From positions 1-64,000 of the forward strand of contig JAILDX010000014.1 in assembly GCA_024688685.1 (NCBI GenBank): DNA of 64,000 bases, given 5' to 3'. Positions 25,557-34,260 of this stretch are shown piece after piece (the stretch's first letter is position 1; the number at the start of each line of letters is the position of its first letter). The notes under the pieces are model-generated. The model saw only the letters and a list, made by a program, of their open reading frames with translations. It did no database searches and had not been told where the DNA came from. This stretch comes from Saccharofermentans sp. (GTDB taxonomy: Bacteria > Bacillota > Clostridia > Saccharofermentanales > Saccharofermentanaceae). The translations under genes and the position numbers were made by a program.

Positions 25557-25955
25557 ATGCAGTTTGTGACAATAGATGATATTCCAAGTTACAGTGATGC
25601 CATTATAAGGTATGTGTGTGAAGGCGTAAGCGATCTTGTTGATGAGGTGGATTTCGAGAGATTCACCTCAGCGGAGGATTTCCTGTCTTTCCTTGAGGAC
25701 GATCCCGGTTATGTTGCGGACATTGTGTTCTGTGATGTCGAGATGGGAGGAATGTCAGGAGTTGAACTGGCACAGAAGATAAGAGATCACTACCAGATCG
25801 GTTCAAGGGTGAGGAAGTTTGTCTTCGTTACGAGCTACAGAAGGCTCTGGATAGATTTTGACGGACAGATAACAGGGAAGATCAGCAAACCGTTCGACAA
25901 GAGGGATATCGTAGATACCGCAAGGGAACTGATATACGAGCTTCAGGATTCTTGA
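25557..25955 (+). CDS. Orphan response-regulator receiver domain
   Basis: The 132-residue protein is a single CheY-like receiver without an output domain. The acidic pair is IDDIP near the start, the phospho-acceptor Asp lies in FCDVEMGGMSG, the conserved Thr in VFVTSYR and the Lys in ISKPFD. It would act by binding another protein when phosphorylated. No kinase is nearby. It ends the nine-gene unit, and the -35 box of the next promoter overlaps its stop codon. Confidence 0.85.
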   Translation: MQFVTIDDIPSYSDAIIRYVCEGVSDLVDEVDFERFTSAEDFLSFLEDDPGYVADIVFCDVEMGGMSGVELAQKIRDHYQIGSRVRKFVFVTSYRRLWIDFDGQITGKISKPFDKRDIVDTARELIYELQDS

Positions 25956-25980
25956 CATATACAGCGGCCGCGTATAGAAT
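25952..25980 (+). promoter_or_regulatory. Promoter of the Fur-family regulator and metal transporter
   Basis: TTGACA (25952-25957), a 17-base spacer and TAGAAT (25975-25980). The -35 box overlaps the TGA stop of the receiver gene. Confidence 0.8.
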
Positions 25981-25995
25981 TGAAAACGATTCTCA
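25981..25995 (+). promoter_or_regulatory. Fur/Zur-type operator
   Basis: TGAAAAC-G-ATTCTCA has the 7-1-7 plan of Fur-family boxes (TGAnAAn on both arms) and directly follows the -10 box, so a bound repressor would block transcription. It implies autoregulation by the gene at 26018. Confidence 0.65.
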
Positions 25996-26017
25996 TTTTT
26001 ATACGGAAAGACGCAGT

Positions 26018-26428
26018 ATGACTATCAAAAAAAGCTACTCAACAAAGCACAGAGATGAACTTCTTGAATATATGAAGAATACGGAGGGTCACATTACCGC
26101 CGGTGATATCTGCATGCATATGAGATCGTGCGGAGTCAATATAGGAACGGCCACCGTATACCGCCATCTGGAGAAGATGGTCGATGAGGGAATAGTCAAC
26201 AAATACATAGTGGATGAAGGCAGCAGCGCATGCTATGAGTATGTTTCGGGTTGCGACCATAAGGCTTCGTCATGCTATCACCTGAAGTGTGAGAAGTGCG
26301 GAAAGCTCATCCATCTCGGATGCGAAGAGATAAGTGCACTGAACGAGCATATCAAGGAACATCACGGTTTTACGATCAATCCGAGAAGGACTGTATTCTA
26401 CGGTGTCTGCGGGGAATGCAGCAAATGA
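26018..26428 (+). CDS. Fur-family metal-dependent repressor (Zur-like)
   Basis: The 136-residue protein has an N-terminal winged helix (TAGDICMHM... IGTATVYRHLEKMVDEG) and a C-terminal dimer domain with two CxxC zinc sites (CEKCGKLIHL and CGECSK) and His ligands around HIKEHHGF. The start at 26018 is chosen from GGAAAG upstream and because an earlier in-frame start at 25952 would run through the promoter and operator. It overlaps the ABC ATPase by four bases, so it most likely senses the metal carried by that transporter; zinc is the best guess from the family and partners. Confidence 0.88.
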   Translation: MTIKKSYSTKHRDELLEYMKNTEGHITAGDICMHMRSCGVNIGTATVYRHLEKMVDEGIVNKYIVDEGSSACYEYVSGCDHKASSCYHLKCEKCGKLIHLGCEEISALNEHIKEHHGFTINPRRTVFYGVCGECSK

Positions 26429-27075
26429 GTGACATCGTCCTGAAATGTGACTCGCTGACTCTCGGCTATGAGAATATCACCCTTGCAACGGATCTCTCTT
26501 TCGAGATAAAAGAGGGGGAGTACTGGTGTATCACCGGCGAGAACGGCACGGGCAAGACTACACTGATGAAGACGATCCTGGGTCTTACAAAGGCTCTCAG
26601 CGGTACTGTCACATGGTGCGATGAAGCGCTCAGGGACGGTATCGGATATCTCCCGCAGCAGACTGATGTTCAGAAGGATTTCCCCGCATCTGTCAGGGAG
26701 GTCGTTCTGTCCGGCTGTCAGGGAAGACTGGGATTCAGACCTTTCTACAACAGGACTGAGAAGGAGATGGCCCTCCTCAACATAAAGAGGATGGGTATCG
26801 ATGATATCAGTGGAAGATGCTACAGGGAGCTGTCGGGAGGACAGCAGCAGCGCGTCCTTCTCGCAAGGGCACTGTGCGCTACAGGCAAGGTTCTCGTTCT
26901 TGATGAGCCGATCGCGTCGCTCGATCCCAAAGCAGCCGAAGAGATGTATGAACTTATAGATTCGCTCAACAAGAAGGACAATATTACGATCATTATGGTC
27001 ACTCATGATCCCGAGGCTCCCGGACGTTTTGCCACGAGAGAGCTGAGGTTCGGAGAGGAGATATCGATAATATGA
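26425..27075 (+). CDS. Metal ABC transporter ATPase (ZnuC/MntB-like)
   Basis: The 216-residue ATPase starts at 26425 (MSDIVLKCDSL), overlapping the regulator stop; a longer frame from 26296 is only the shadow of the regulator gene. The Walker A is GENGTGKTTLMK, the signature is LSGGQQQRVLLARAL, the Walker B is VLVLDEPIASLDP and the switch His lies in VTHDPE. The Q-loop region IGYLPQQTDVQKDFPASVREVV is typical of ZnuC/MntB proteins. It should power the permease that overlaps it by four bases. Confidence 0.92.
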   Translation: MSDIVLKCDSLTLGYENITLATDLSFEIKEGEYWCITGENGTGKTTLMKTILGLTKALSGTVTWCDEALRDGIGYLPQQTDVQKDFPASVREVVLSGCQGRLGFRPFYNRTEKEMALLNIKRMGIDDISGRCYRELSGGQQQRVLLARALCATGKVLVLDEPIASLDPKAAEEMYELIDSLNKKDNITIIMVTHDPEAPGRFATRELRFGEEISII

Positions 27076-27905
27076 GTACACTTATCGAATATCTTCAGTT
27101 TCCTTTTGTCCAGAAAGCACTTATCGTAGGTGTTCTTATCGCTCTATGCTCATCGCTTCTGGGCGTTACGCTGGTGCTTAAGCGTTTCTCGTTCATTGGA
27201 GACGGATTGTCGCATGTTGCCTTTGGAGCAATGGCCGTTGCATCTGTCATGAACCTTACTCACAAGATGATACTCGTAATGCCGGTAACGATTCTCTGTG
27301 CCGTTGTCCTTCTCGCTGCGGGAAACAGGAGGAAGCTCAGGGGAGATTCCGCTATCGCAATGATATCTGTGTCTGCGATGGCTCTTGGTTATCTCATAAT
27401 GAACCTGTTCTCAAAATCCGCCAATCTCACGGGAGATGTGTGCAGCACACTGTTCGGTTCAGCGCAGTTCCTGACGCTTACTGATTCTGATGTCGTGATC
27501 TGCATAGCGGTCTCTGTTATCGTAGTAATCCTGTTTATTGTTTTCTACAACAGGATCTTCGCGGTCACATTCGATGAAGCCTTCGCGAAAACATCCGGCA
27601 CAAGGACCAGTCTGTACAACATACTGATAGCGGTCATAATCGCGACAGTAATAGTTCTCGCAATGAATCTCGTTGGCTCGCTGCTTATATCGGCGCTCGT
27701 CATATTTCCTGCGCTCTCGGCAATGCGCCTGTTCAAGAGCTTCTTCAAGGTCACCGTATGTTCCGCCATCCTGTCAGTAACGATAACTCTTATCGGAATG
27801 CTTGTTTCGATTCTTCTCGGAACCCCTGTAGGAGCTACGATAGTCGTCTCTGATCTTGTTGTTTACGGAGCATTCGCCATACTTGGGAAATGCGTATCTC
27901 ATTGA
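27072..27905 (+). CDS. Metal ABC transporter permease (ZnuB family)
   Basis: The 277-residue permease has eight or nine helices and the ABC-3 family signature around LKRFSFIGDGLSHVAFGAMAV and the late NLVGSLLISALVIFPALSAMRL. Together with the ATPase and Fur-type regulator it forms an uptake system for zinc or manganese. No substrate-binding lipoprotein (ZnuA) is in the operon, so it must be encoded elsewhere. Confidence 0.92.
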   Translation: MSTLIEYLQFPFVQKALIVGVLIALCSSLLGVTLVLKRFSFIGDGLSHVAFGAMAVASVMNLTHKMILVMPVTILCAVVLLAAGNRRKLRGDSAIAMISVSAMALGYLIMNLFSKSANLTGDVCSTLFGSAQFLTLTDSDVVICIAVSVIVVILFIVFYNRIFAVTFDEAFAKTSGTRTSLYNILIAVIIATVIVLAMNLVGSLLISALVIFPALSAMRLFKSFFKVTVCSAILSVTITLIGMLVSILLGTPVGATIVVSDLVVYGAFAILGKCVSH

Positions 27906-27921
27906 TAGAGTGTGCCAATTT

Positions 27922-27930
27922 TGATACAAT
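27922..27930 (+). promoter_or_regulatory. Extended -10 promoter TGATACAAT
   Basis: It lies 35 bases before the TTG start of the acyltransferase gene. Confidence 0.6.
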
Positions 27931-27965
27931 TCGTCTAATATAAGTAATAAAAAGGATGATATAGC

Positions 27966-29027
27966 TTGAAAAGATACGAGTACATATCATTTGCCAAAAC
28001 GGTAACCCTCTTCTTTGTGGTCCTTTTCCACTGCATGATCGTTTATGTTCCCAATCCGATATATCTTGAGTGTGCAAACTACACGTCAAAGATCATGGCA
28101 GACATCTGCTGGACCATTAACTATATGCTGGTGCCGACATTTGTTATCTGTTCGGGATTTCTCCTGGCCAATTCAATTAAGAAGCATAACAGGAGCATTC
28201 CGCAGGAGATCCGCAGAAGAGCCGAGAGACTGCTTATCCCGTATTATCTTTACGGTACTTTCTGGCTTGTCCCACTGGAGACGCACTTTAATATCAATAT
28301 GATCGGAAGGGAAGAGGACTACAGTCTCTGGGAGAGTTTTCTCCGAATGCTTACAGGCCAGTTCTGTGATCACATGTGGTTTTTATGGATCCTGTTCTGG
28401 TCGTCACTATTCATAATCATACTTAAGCCACTGTACACAAGAGGTCACTATGTCATCATGGGAATACTTTGTGCTGCGGCCGCCTATGCAATTCAGTTCT
28501 TTGCAGTGGATATTCCTTATTTCAAGATATCACAGGTCGGACCTTTTATACTGTGTATCTATGTGGGCTTTATGCTCTACAAGGCCGCAGATAAGCTTGA
28601 TAAACTGTCCAATGCACTTATTCTCTTCGTGATGCTCGGTTCTTTTGCCATCGTTATAGGATGTCACTTCTTTATTCAGGATTACTATGATTACTGGATC
28701 TGCATCGCTGACCTCGCAGGAGGTATCTTCGGTCTGTTTACAGGAATATTTGTCTGGAAGACCAAACCGGTCAGGTGGCTGGAGAAAACGAAAGTCTATA
28801 TCTTTACGGAGAAACACAATTTCCAGATGTACCTGTTCGGAAATCCGTTCCCTTTTATCTATTTTATGTTATTACAGCCTCACATTGAGAAAATGATCCC
28901 TCTCATGGTAATTACATGTTTTCTCTTATCAATGATTTCCATATATAGTGTCGTAACTATTCAGGATGTGATAAAATCTCTGTACAGAAAGATGATAGGA
29001 GAGAAAAATGGCAAAGAAGCAGTCTAA
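27966..29027 (+). CDS. Acyltransferase-3 family membrane protein
   Basis: The 353-residue protein has about ten helices and the acyltransferase-3 pattern: FFVVLFHCMIVY (conserved His), VICSGFLLANSI, RRAERLLIPYYLYGTFW and HMWFLWILFW. It starts with TTG at 27966 behind AAAGGATGA; no ATG fits. Members acylate sugars of the envelope or exported compounds, and no acceptor is named by the context. Its 3' end overlaps the phosphatase gene by 20 bases. Confidence 0.85.
   Translation: MKRYEYISFAKTVTLFFVVLFHCMIVYVPNPIYLECANYTSKIMADICWTINYMLVPTFVICSGFLLANSIKKHNRSIPQEIRRRAERLLIPYYLYGTFWLVPLETHFNINMIGREEDYSLWESFLRMLTGQFCDHMWFLWILFWSSLFIIILKPLYTRGHYVIMGILCAAAAYAIQFFAVDIPYFKISQVGPFILCIYVGFMLYKAADKLDKLSNALILFVMLGSFAIVIGCHFFIQDYYDYWICIADLAGGIFGLFTGIFVWKTKPVRWLEKTKVYIFTEKHNFQMYLFGNPFPFIYFMLLQPHIEKMIPLMVITCFLLSMISIYSVVTIQDVIKSLYRKMIGEKNGKEAV
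28979..28987 (+). promoter_or_regulatory. Extended -10 box TGATAAAAT inside the acyltransferase gene
   Basis: It lies 20 bases before the ATG of the phosphatase gene, which has GGAGAG as its ribosome binding site. It could give that gene separate expression. Confidence 0.4.
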
Positions 29028-30816
29028 TCAGGCTAAGTCACAGAAGATCATGGTCCAGTTACTGAGGCCTATGGTCCTGTTTATGATCGTACTGGTATTG
29101 TTCGATGCTATTTTTCTGTTTCTGTATAACTTAAGCCAGAGCATTAAGGAAAGGTATAAGAGCGCTTATCAGCTTGGACGTACTGCACAGGCCGAGATGG
29201 AGTCATATGAATGTCTCGGTTTTCTCATCGATTACTGGGAAAAGAATTACGATAAGATGGATCTCATCTACGACAGTGAGACGCTGGCTTTTAAGGAAGG
29301 CATCCTGTCCGATAAGAATACGGGTGTTGTTGATCTCCGAATGATATCTTCAGATGAAGTGAGACATCTCGATGCTGAGAGCCAGAAGCTGATCGCTGAG
29401 ATCTGTTACGGTAAGCTCTGCAATGTTTTTGATAACCTGAAGCAGTCGTTTGATCCTACACCGTGGTTCCTTTACAGCTTCAAGATAAAGGATTCACATA
29501 TGCTCTTCTTTGTTACGGGTACTCTCGAGAATGAGAAGAGGGTAAGCGAAGGCGGAGAGGTTTTCGAGCTTGGAATGATGTATGACTATGCTCCAGGAGT
29601 ATATCCTGTCCTTGATGAGGTAAATGAGACAAAACAGCCGTCAGACCAGATGGAACTGTCGCTTACGAAGAATGCAGAGAGCCAGGTTGTTCACGCCTTT
29701 GTTCCCGTATATGCAGACGGTGAGATGGTATCGATAATCGGTATCACTTTGGACTGGAAGGATCTTATCTTTGAGGCTTTGCGTCCGTCTCTCATTATCG
29801 TTTATGCATCATCGATGCTCTTTATCGTATTAGGCTTCTTCGTCTATTTCGGCCTTCGTAAATATGTCACGATCCCGGTCGGCAAAGAGGAAGAGATCAT
29901 CAGCAGGTACGAAGAGAATAAGAATCATGAGGAAGCGGTCAAAGAACTCGCGACCATTCAGAGCGGGAACGAGATACAGTCACTCTCGGAAAGCTTCTCT
30001 TCGATGGTTTCCGAACTTGGCAGATATATTGAAGAGGTCAAGTCCGTTACTTCGGAGAAGGAGAGGATCGAAGCCGAGCTCTCGATGGCATCATCCATTC
30101 AGGAGAGCCAGCTCCCCAGCACATTCCCGGCTTTCCCTAACCGTAAGGACATAGATTTGTATGCTTCGATGACCCCCGCTAAGGAAGTCGGCGGAGACTT
30201 CTATGATTTCTATATGCTTGATGATGAGAATATCGCGCTTGTCATAGCCGATGTATCCGGAAAGGGTGTTCCCGCTGCTCTGTTCATGATGATATCCAGA
30301 CTCCTTATCAAGAACCATATGCTTAACGGTGAGAGCCCCAGGGAGACTTTGTTTAATGTAAACAATCAGCTTCTTGAGAATAACGATGCCGACCTGTTCG
30401 TTACTGTATGGCTTGCAAAGTTCAATCTTAAGACAGGCAAGGGCTTAGTATCCAACGCAGGTCACGAGAGTCCTACGATCAGGCGCGCAGGCGGTAAATA
30501 TGAGATAATCGAGTACCGCCATTCACCGCCGATCGCCACACTTCCCAATATGAAGTTTGAAGAGCATGAGTGCGAGATTCACTCCGGTGACAGCATATTC
30601 GTTTACACAGACGGTGTTGTTGAAGCGACCAATTCTGATAACAAGCTATTTGGGCCTGAGAGAATGCTTGAAGCACTCAATAAAGACCCGGATGCTGATC
30701 CCGAGAAGACTCTCAATACCGTCATGGACGGCATCAGAGAGTTTGTCGGCGAAGCTGAACAGTTTGATGATATCACGATGCTCAGCGTTCATTTTCAGCA
30801 GTTAGGTGAATTCTGA
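29008..30816 (+). CDS. Membrane SpoIIE/RsbU-type PP2C phosphatase with extracytoplasmic sensor
   Basis: The 602 residues comprise a helix at ~22-46, an extracytoplasmic sensor of ~210 residues (Cache-like by layout), a second helix at ~262-285, a HAMP-like/coiled-coil linker (~290-355) and a SpoIIE phosphatase domain (~375-600). Metal-binding acidic residues are seen in KEVGGDFYDFY, LVIADVSGKGVPAALFM, FVYTDGVVEA and EAEQFDDITML. Such proteins dephosphorylate anti-sigma-factor antagonists or other Ser/Thr phosphoproteins. No partner switch proteins are nearby. The start overlaps the upstream gene by 20 bases. Confidence 0.9.
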   Translation: MAKKQSNQAKSQKIMVQLLRPMVLFMIVLVLFDAIFLFLYNLSQSIKERYKSAYQLGRTAQAEMESYECLGFLIDYWEKNYDKMDLIYDSETLAFKEGILSDKNTGVVDLRMISSDEVRHLDAESQKLIAEICYGKLCNVFDNLKQSFDPTPWFLYSFKIKDSHMLFFVTGTLENEKRVSEGGEVFELGMMYDYAPGVYPVLDEVNETKQPSDQMELSLTKNAESQVVHAFVPVYADGEMVSIIGITLDWKDLIFEALRPSLIIVYASSMLFIVLGFFVYFGLRKYVTIPVGKEEEIISRYEENKNHEEAVKELATIQSGNEIQSLSESFSSMVSELGRYIEEVKSVTSEKERIEAELSMASSIQESQLPSTFPAFPNRKDIDLYASMTPAKEVGGDFYDFYMLDDENIALVIADVSGKGVPAALFMMISRLLIKNHMLNGESPRETLFNVNNQLLENNDADLFVTVWLAKFNLKTGKGLVSNAGHESPTIRRAGGKYEIIEYRHSPPIATLPNMKFEEHECEIHSGDSIFVYTDGVVEATNSDNKLFGPERMLEALNKDPDADPEKTLNTVMDGIREFVGEAEQFDDITMLSVHFQQLGEF

Positions 30817-30838
30817 TTTTTGAGTCGCAATAAAAATA

Positions 30839-30870
30839 TATTGCAAAACGATAAAAAACTATTGCAAAAC
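30839..30870 (+). repeat. Tandem operator-like repeats TATTGCAAAAC
   Basis: Two perfect 11-base copies (30839-30849, 30860-30870) start exactly 21 bases apart, two helical turns. They lie 50-80 bases before the DUF2975 start and are candidate sites for the small XRE regulator of the same operon. A related GTCGCAATAAAA occurs just upstream. Confidence 0.6.
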
Positions 30871-30920
30871 AGAAAAACACGTTGTATTATATGGTCATCA
30901 TCCAGGGAGGTGACCCTATA

Positions 30921-31382
30921 ATGAGCACAGAAAGATCGTCAGGCAATATAATACGCTACACTAAGATAGCAACTATAATTGCACTTGTCCTTGTAGTGAC
31001 AGGTGATGTCTTCGGATACATAATCACGGAATATATTTCGAGAGTCTGGGCAGAAAGGTCGGATACGTTTGCGATCGTTACCCTGTCTGTTGTTTATTAT
31101 CTCGGGACGGTTGGCGCAATCGTCGTTTTTATTAATCTCTACAGGCTCCTCAATAATATGAGCAAAGATATAGTTTTCGATGTCAGGAATACAAAACTGA
31201 TGACGATAATCGGAATTACATGCATCTTCATGGGAATAGACTGCGTGGCAGGAACGGTAGCATGGTTTGGAACGATATACATGGCCGTTGTCTGCTTCTT
31301 CATGATGCTGGTCGTTTTCTGTGTAAAGGCGGTATTTGAGAAGGCGATCGAGATGAAGGAAGAACTCGAACTTACCATATGA
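30921..31382 (+). CDS. DUF2975 membrane protein
   Basis: The 153-residue protein has four membrane helices. The start at 30921 (MSTERSSGN) is chosen from the strong GGGAGGTGA (30905-30913). The pattern, with the INLYRLLNNM segment and VFDVRNTKLM between helices 2 and 3, fits DUF2975, which in Bacillota is regularly followed by a small XRE regulator, as here. The pair is thought to sense membrane or envelope conditions, but no function is proved. Confidence 0.82.
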   Translation: MSTERSSGNIIRYTKIATIIALVLVVTGDVFGYIITEYISRVWAERSDTFAIVTLSVVYYLGTVGAIVVFINLYRLLNNMSKDIVFDVRNTKLMTIIGITCIFMGIDCVAGTVAWFGTIYMAVVCFFMMLVVFCVKAVFEKAIEMKEELELTI

Positions 31383-31400
31383 TGAAAGGAGGATATCAGA

Positions 31401-31604
31401 ATGATAGTTATCAATCTTGATGTAATGATGGCGAAGCGCAAGATGTCCTCCGGAGAGCTGGCACAGCGCATTGGAATAACACAGGCAAACTTATCCATAC
31501 TTAAGAATCAGAAGGCAAAGGCGGTAAGGCTCGAGACGCTTGATGCGATATGCAGGAACCTCGACTGCCAGCCCGGAGATATACTGGAATACAGAGAGGA
31601 ATAA
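31401..31604 (+). CDS. Small XRE-family (YozG-type) transcriptional regulator
   Basis: The 67 residues are one Cro/CI helix-turn-helix: SSGELAQRIGITQANLSILKN, then the conserved LETLDAICRNLDCQPGDILEY. The start follows AAAGGAGGA. It is paired with the DUF2975 gene 18 bases upstream and is the likely ligand of the TATTGCAAAAC repeats. Confidence 0.93.
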   Translation: MIVINLDVMMAKRKMSSGELAQRIGITQANLSILKNQKAKAVRLETLDAICRNLDCQPGDILEYREE

Positions 31605-31612
31605 AGGATAAC

Positions 31613-32950
31613 ATGGAAATCAGAAAACCCCTTATGGGCGCCGGAATACTTCTGGCGTATCCTATAGCATACGCTTATCTCAAGTACTTCTTCCTGGATT
31701 TCTCGGATGAGAATGTAGTGCTCAAGAAGACATTGTTTGTTCTGGCCTTCATCATCCTGAACGAACTGATCATTCGCGGAAGAGGGAAGACTCCTGCAAA
31801 GGCGACATACTTCTGGTACGGAATCATGGGCATCGTCGCCATGACATACACAACAGGTCTGTCGGAGTTCGTATCGTTTACCGGTCTTCACCTGTGCGCA
31901 TTCTATGTCGCTGCAGTAAGCAACGGGATACTCGCTGAGGGTAAGACGGGAAGCTACATAGCGGAGGATATCTTCGGCAGCACGGTCATAAAGGCTTTCT
32001 CAGGATTCGTAAATATATTTGTTGATATCGGGAAGGTCTTCACACATAAGAAGCCTGTAAGCAACGTTCAGGAAACAATCCCCGCAGCTCCCGCAGCACC
32101 TGTTAAGAAGGGCTCCGCTGCCGGCGTCGTCGGAGGGATCATCATACTTATTGTTCTGTTCCCGGTCTTCCTGATAGTGCTTGGACTGCTGTGCGAGATC
32201 AACCCGATGTTCAATGCCGCTCTTTCAAAGCTGTTCGATTCACTTTTCGACCTGATCAGATTTGATTTCAACCCGCGCTGGCTCATAAACAATATCGGCT
32301 ATATTATCTTTGCTATTCCGACATCACTCTATCTGTACGGAATGCTGTCGCAGAGCGCCGAAAGCAACGGCGAGATGGAGAAGAAGACTTACAAGACAAT
32401 CGCAGAGTTCAGGACGATCTGCCGCAAGGTATCACCGATCGCTTCCTGCATCGCGACCGGAATGTTTGTTGTCCTGTATCTGATATTCTTCATCTTCGAA
32501 GCGAAATACATGTTCAGCGCTTTCTCAGGATACCTCCCCGAGCAGTTTACGGCAGCAGAATATGCAAGAAGAGGTTTCTTCGAACTGACGGGCGTCATGT
32601 TCATCAATATGCTGATATACGTTCTTATAACCTATTTTGAGAACAGAGAGCTTAAGGGACGCAAGGCATCAGTCGCCCTGATGGTCGCACTTATGAGTGA
32701 GAGTGTCGTTTTCGCAGCAGTCTCCTTCTCGAAACTGGCCCTCTACTACTCCAGGTTCGGCTACACGCCGAAGAGACTTCTTGCCATCTGGGGAACACTG
32801 ATATTTGCTGCAGGTGCTATAATGGTTATGGTATCAGTTTTGAAGCGCAAAGACATGGCAAGGGGATGGATATTCTTCACGACTGTCAGTTTTGCTCTGA
32901 TGAGCATATTGTCCACTGTTTTGTATTTCGCTGTCGGAGGTGTTGAATGA
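31613..32950 (+). CDS. DUF4153/DUF4173-like polytopic membrane protein
   Basis: The start at 31613 (MEIRKPLMGAG) follows AAAGGA; an earlier in-frame start lies inside the regulator gene. The 445-residue protein has about ten helices, with a central cytoplasmic Pro/Ala linker (AAPAAPVKKG). Segments such as PTSLYLYGMLSQSAES and FFELTGVMFINMLIYVLI, and the helix distribution, recall DUF4153/DUF4173 proteins, but I am not certain of the family. It overlaps the next gene by four bases. Confidence 0.65.
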   Translation: MEIRKPLMGAGILLAYPIAYAYLKYFFLDFSDENVVLKKTLFVLAFIILNELIIRGRGKTPAKATYFWYGIMGIVAMTYTTGLSEFVSFTGLHLCAFYVAAVSNGILAEGKTGSYIAEDIFGSTVIKAFSGFVNIFVDIGKVFTHKKPVSNVQETIPAAPAAPVKKGSAAGVVGGIIILIVLFPVFLIVLGLLCEINPMFNAALSKLFDSLFDLIRFDFNPRWLINNIGYIIFAIPTSLYLYGMLSQSAESNGEMEKKTYKTIAEFRTICRKVSPIASCIATGMFVVLYLIFFIFEAKYMFSAFSGYLPEQFTAAEYARRGFFELTGVMFINMLIYVLITYFENRELKGRKASVALMVALMSESVVFAAVSFSKLALYYSRFGYTPKRLLAIWGTLIFAAGAIMVMVSVLKRKDMARGWIFFTTVSFALMSILSTVLYFAVGGVE

Positions 32951-33330
32951 AGAACGGGATCAAGTTTGTAGGCATCACTATCCTTATCGTTGCCTTGGTG
33001 CTTGGAGCCGGTGTTGCGATCCTTATACATGGGGTCACTACATATACTAAGAAATGTGCACATATCATGCCCAAAGAAGCTATAACAGTTGAGGTGGGCG
33101 ATACCATCAGCATCGAGGATCTTGCCGTTTTCTCGAATTATGATAATCGCAAGATTATCGGAATAAGCGGTGCTGAAGGTGTCATTTCAGACGATGCCCA
33201 GTCGATCAGGATAACGGCAGGTTCAGGACCGGCTATGATCAGTGTCTTTGCGACGAACAAGAATGCTCCTGAGCATTCGGATGCACAGGTAAAGATCCTG
33301 ATCCATACCAATAAAGAGTTCATCAAGTAA
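32947..33330 (+). CDS. Membrane-anchored small protein, unknown
   Basis: The 127 residues comprise one N-terminal helix (residues ~8-32) and an extracytoplasmic beta-rich domain of ~90 residues (ITVEVGDTISIEDLAVFSNY... VKILIHTNKEF) that looks like a bacterial Ig-like fold. It overlaps the DUF4153-like gene by four bases and is 12 bases from the next gene. No family was recognised. Confidence 0.65.
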   Translation: MKNGIKFVGITILIVALVLGAGVAILIHGVTTYTKKCAHIMPKEAITVEVGDTISIEDLAVFSNYDNRKIIGISGAEGVISDDAQSIRITAGSGPAMISVFATNKNAPEHSDAQVKILIHTNKEFIK

Positions 33331-33342
33331 CAGGAGTTCATT

Positions 33343-34140
33343 ATGAAATGTAAAAGAATGATTGCGTCAGCCATGACGTTAGTATTGTTATTGTCCGGAT
33401 GCAGCAGTAAATATAACAGCGGAAACTGGGCACTTCCGGCAGGCGCAGGCCGGATAGAGATGGAAGACTATGAAGACATCGGAATGATGGGAATCGAATA
33501 TAACGGAAGAATATACCATCCTTACGGAACTGCTGCAGAGTCTGTTAGCGGCGATTCGATAAGAGAGTGCGTCGGCTATCTGGATGATAACGGAAACGAC
33601 CGTCTCTATCTTCTGTCTGAGGATCCTAAGGAGAACTATCTGATGGAGTACTATACGGCAGGCATCATGGACCAGCCGGTATTCTGGAGAGCCATGGATA
33701 CATATGGAAAGGATGTTTTCACACCATCCTTTATTGAGTCGCTCGGATATGAGGAATGGACGAGTTCCGGATCACACAGCGAGGTAAGGTCTTTTGATAT
33801 CGGTCTTATATGTGATGCGGATAATATATATGAAGTAGCATACCAGGTAATCGTTAACGGTGAATCCATAGGGATCGGAGGGTGCCACAATGCAGACGGC
33901 TCGACTATTGAGAAGGGTGAGCTGATTAACCTGAGTATAGAAGAGTTCATTTTTGAAGACAAAGTCGATACAGGAAAACCTTTCGATGTGACGATAGAGT
34001 TTACGGTCACTGATCCGGATGGCAAAGAGCATAAAGTGGAAGGAGTATTTGAAGGTGAGATAATGCTCGGAACATGTATTAATAATATGAGAATAGAAAG
34101 TAATAAAGAGGACGGTTTAAGGCTTGTTACAGACAGGTAG
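33343..34140 (+). CDS. Putative lipoprotein, unknown
   Basis: The 265-residue protein has a clear lipoprotein signal (MTLVLLLSGC, Cys at about residue 20) and a mature part of ~245 residues with YEDIGMMGIEYNGRIYHPYG and a second beta-rich half (FDVTIEFTVTDPDGKEHKVEG). The start follows CAGGAG. It is the last gene of the DUF2975-led operon and is followed by a good terminator. No family was recognised. Confidence 0.7.
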   Translation: MKCKRMIASAMTLVLLLSGCSSKYNSGNWALPAGAGRIEMEDYEDIGMMGIEYNGRIYHPYGTAAESVSGDSIRECVGYLDDNGNDRLYLLSEDPKENYLMEYYTAGIMDQPVFWRAMDTYGKDVFTPSFIESLGYEEWTSSGSHSEVRSFDIGLICDADNIYEVAYQVIVNGESIGIGGCHNADGSTIEKGELINLSIEEFIFEDKVDTGKPFDVTIEFTVTDPDGKEHKVEGVFEGEIMLGTCINNMRIESNKEDGLRLVTDR

Positions 34141-34171
34141 AATCGTATCGGATCAGGTACGATTTTTCTTG
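34141..34171 (+). terminator. Rho-independent terminator after the DUF2975 operon
   Basis: A 9-bp stem AATCGTATC/GGTACGATT with a six-base loop is followed by TTTTCTT, directly after the lipoprotein stop codon. Confidence 0.85.
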
Positions 34172-34196
34172 AAAACCTCCCCCGATATGGTAATAT
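34169..34196 (+). promoter_or_regulatory. Flotillin promoter
   Basis: TTGAAA (34169-34174), a 16-base spacer and TG-G-TAATAT (-10 at 34191-34196). The -35 box overlaps the T-tract of the preceding terminator. Confidence 0.65.
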
Positions 34197-34260
34197 ATTT
34201 CCAGAAGGATCCTCGGCAATGGTCGGGGATTATTTTAAGGAAAAAAAGGGGGAAAATAAG

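Noticed and set aside
25952..26017. Longer Fur-family protein starting at 25952
   Set aside because: The extension covers the promoter and operator and has no ribosome binding site; the family starts near MTIKK.
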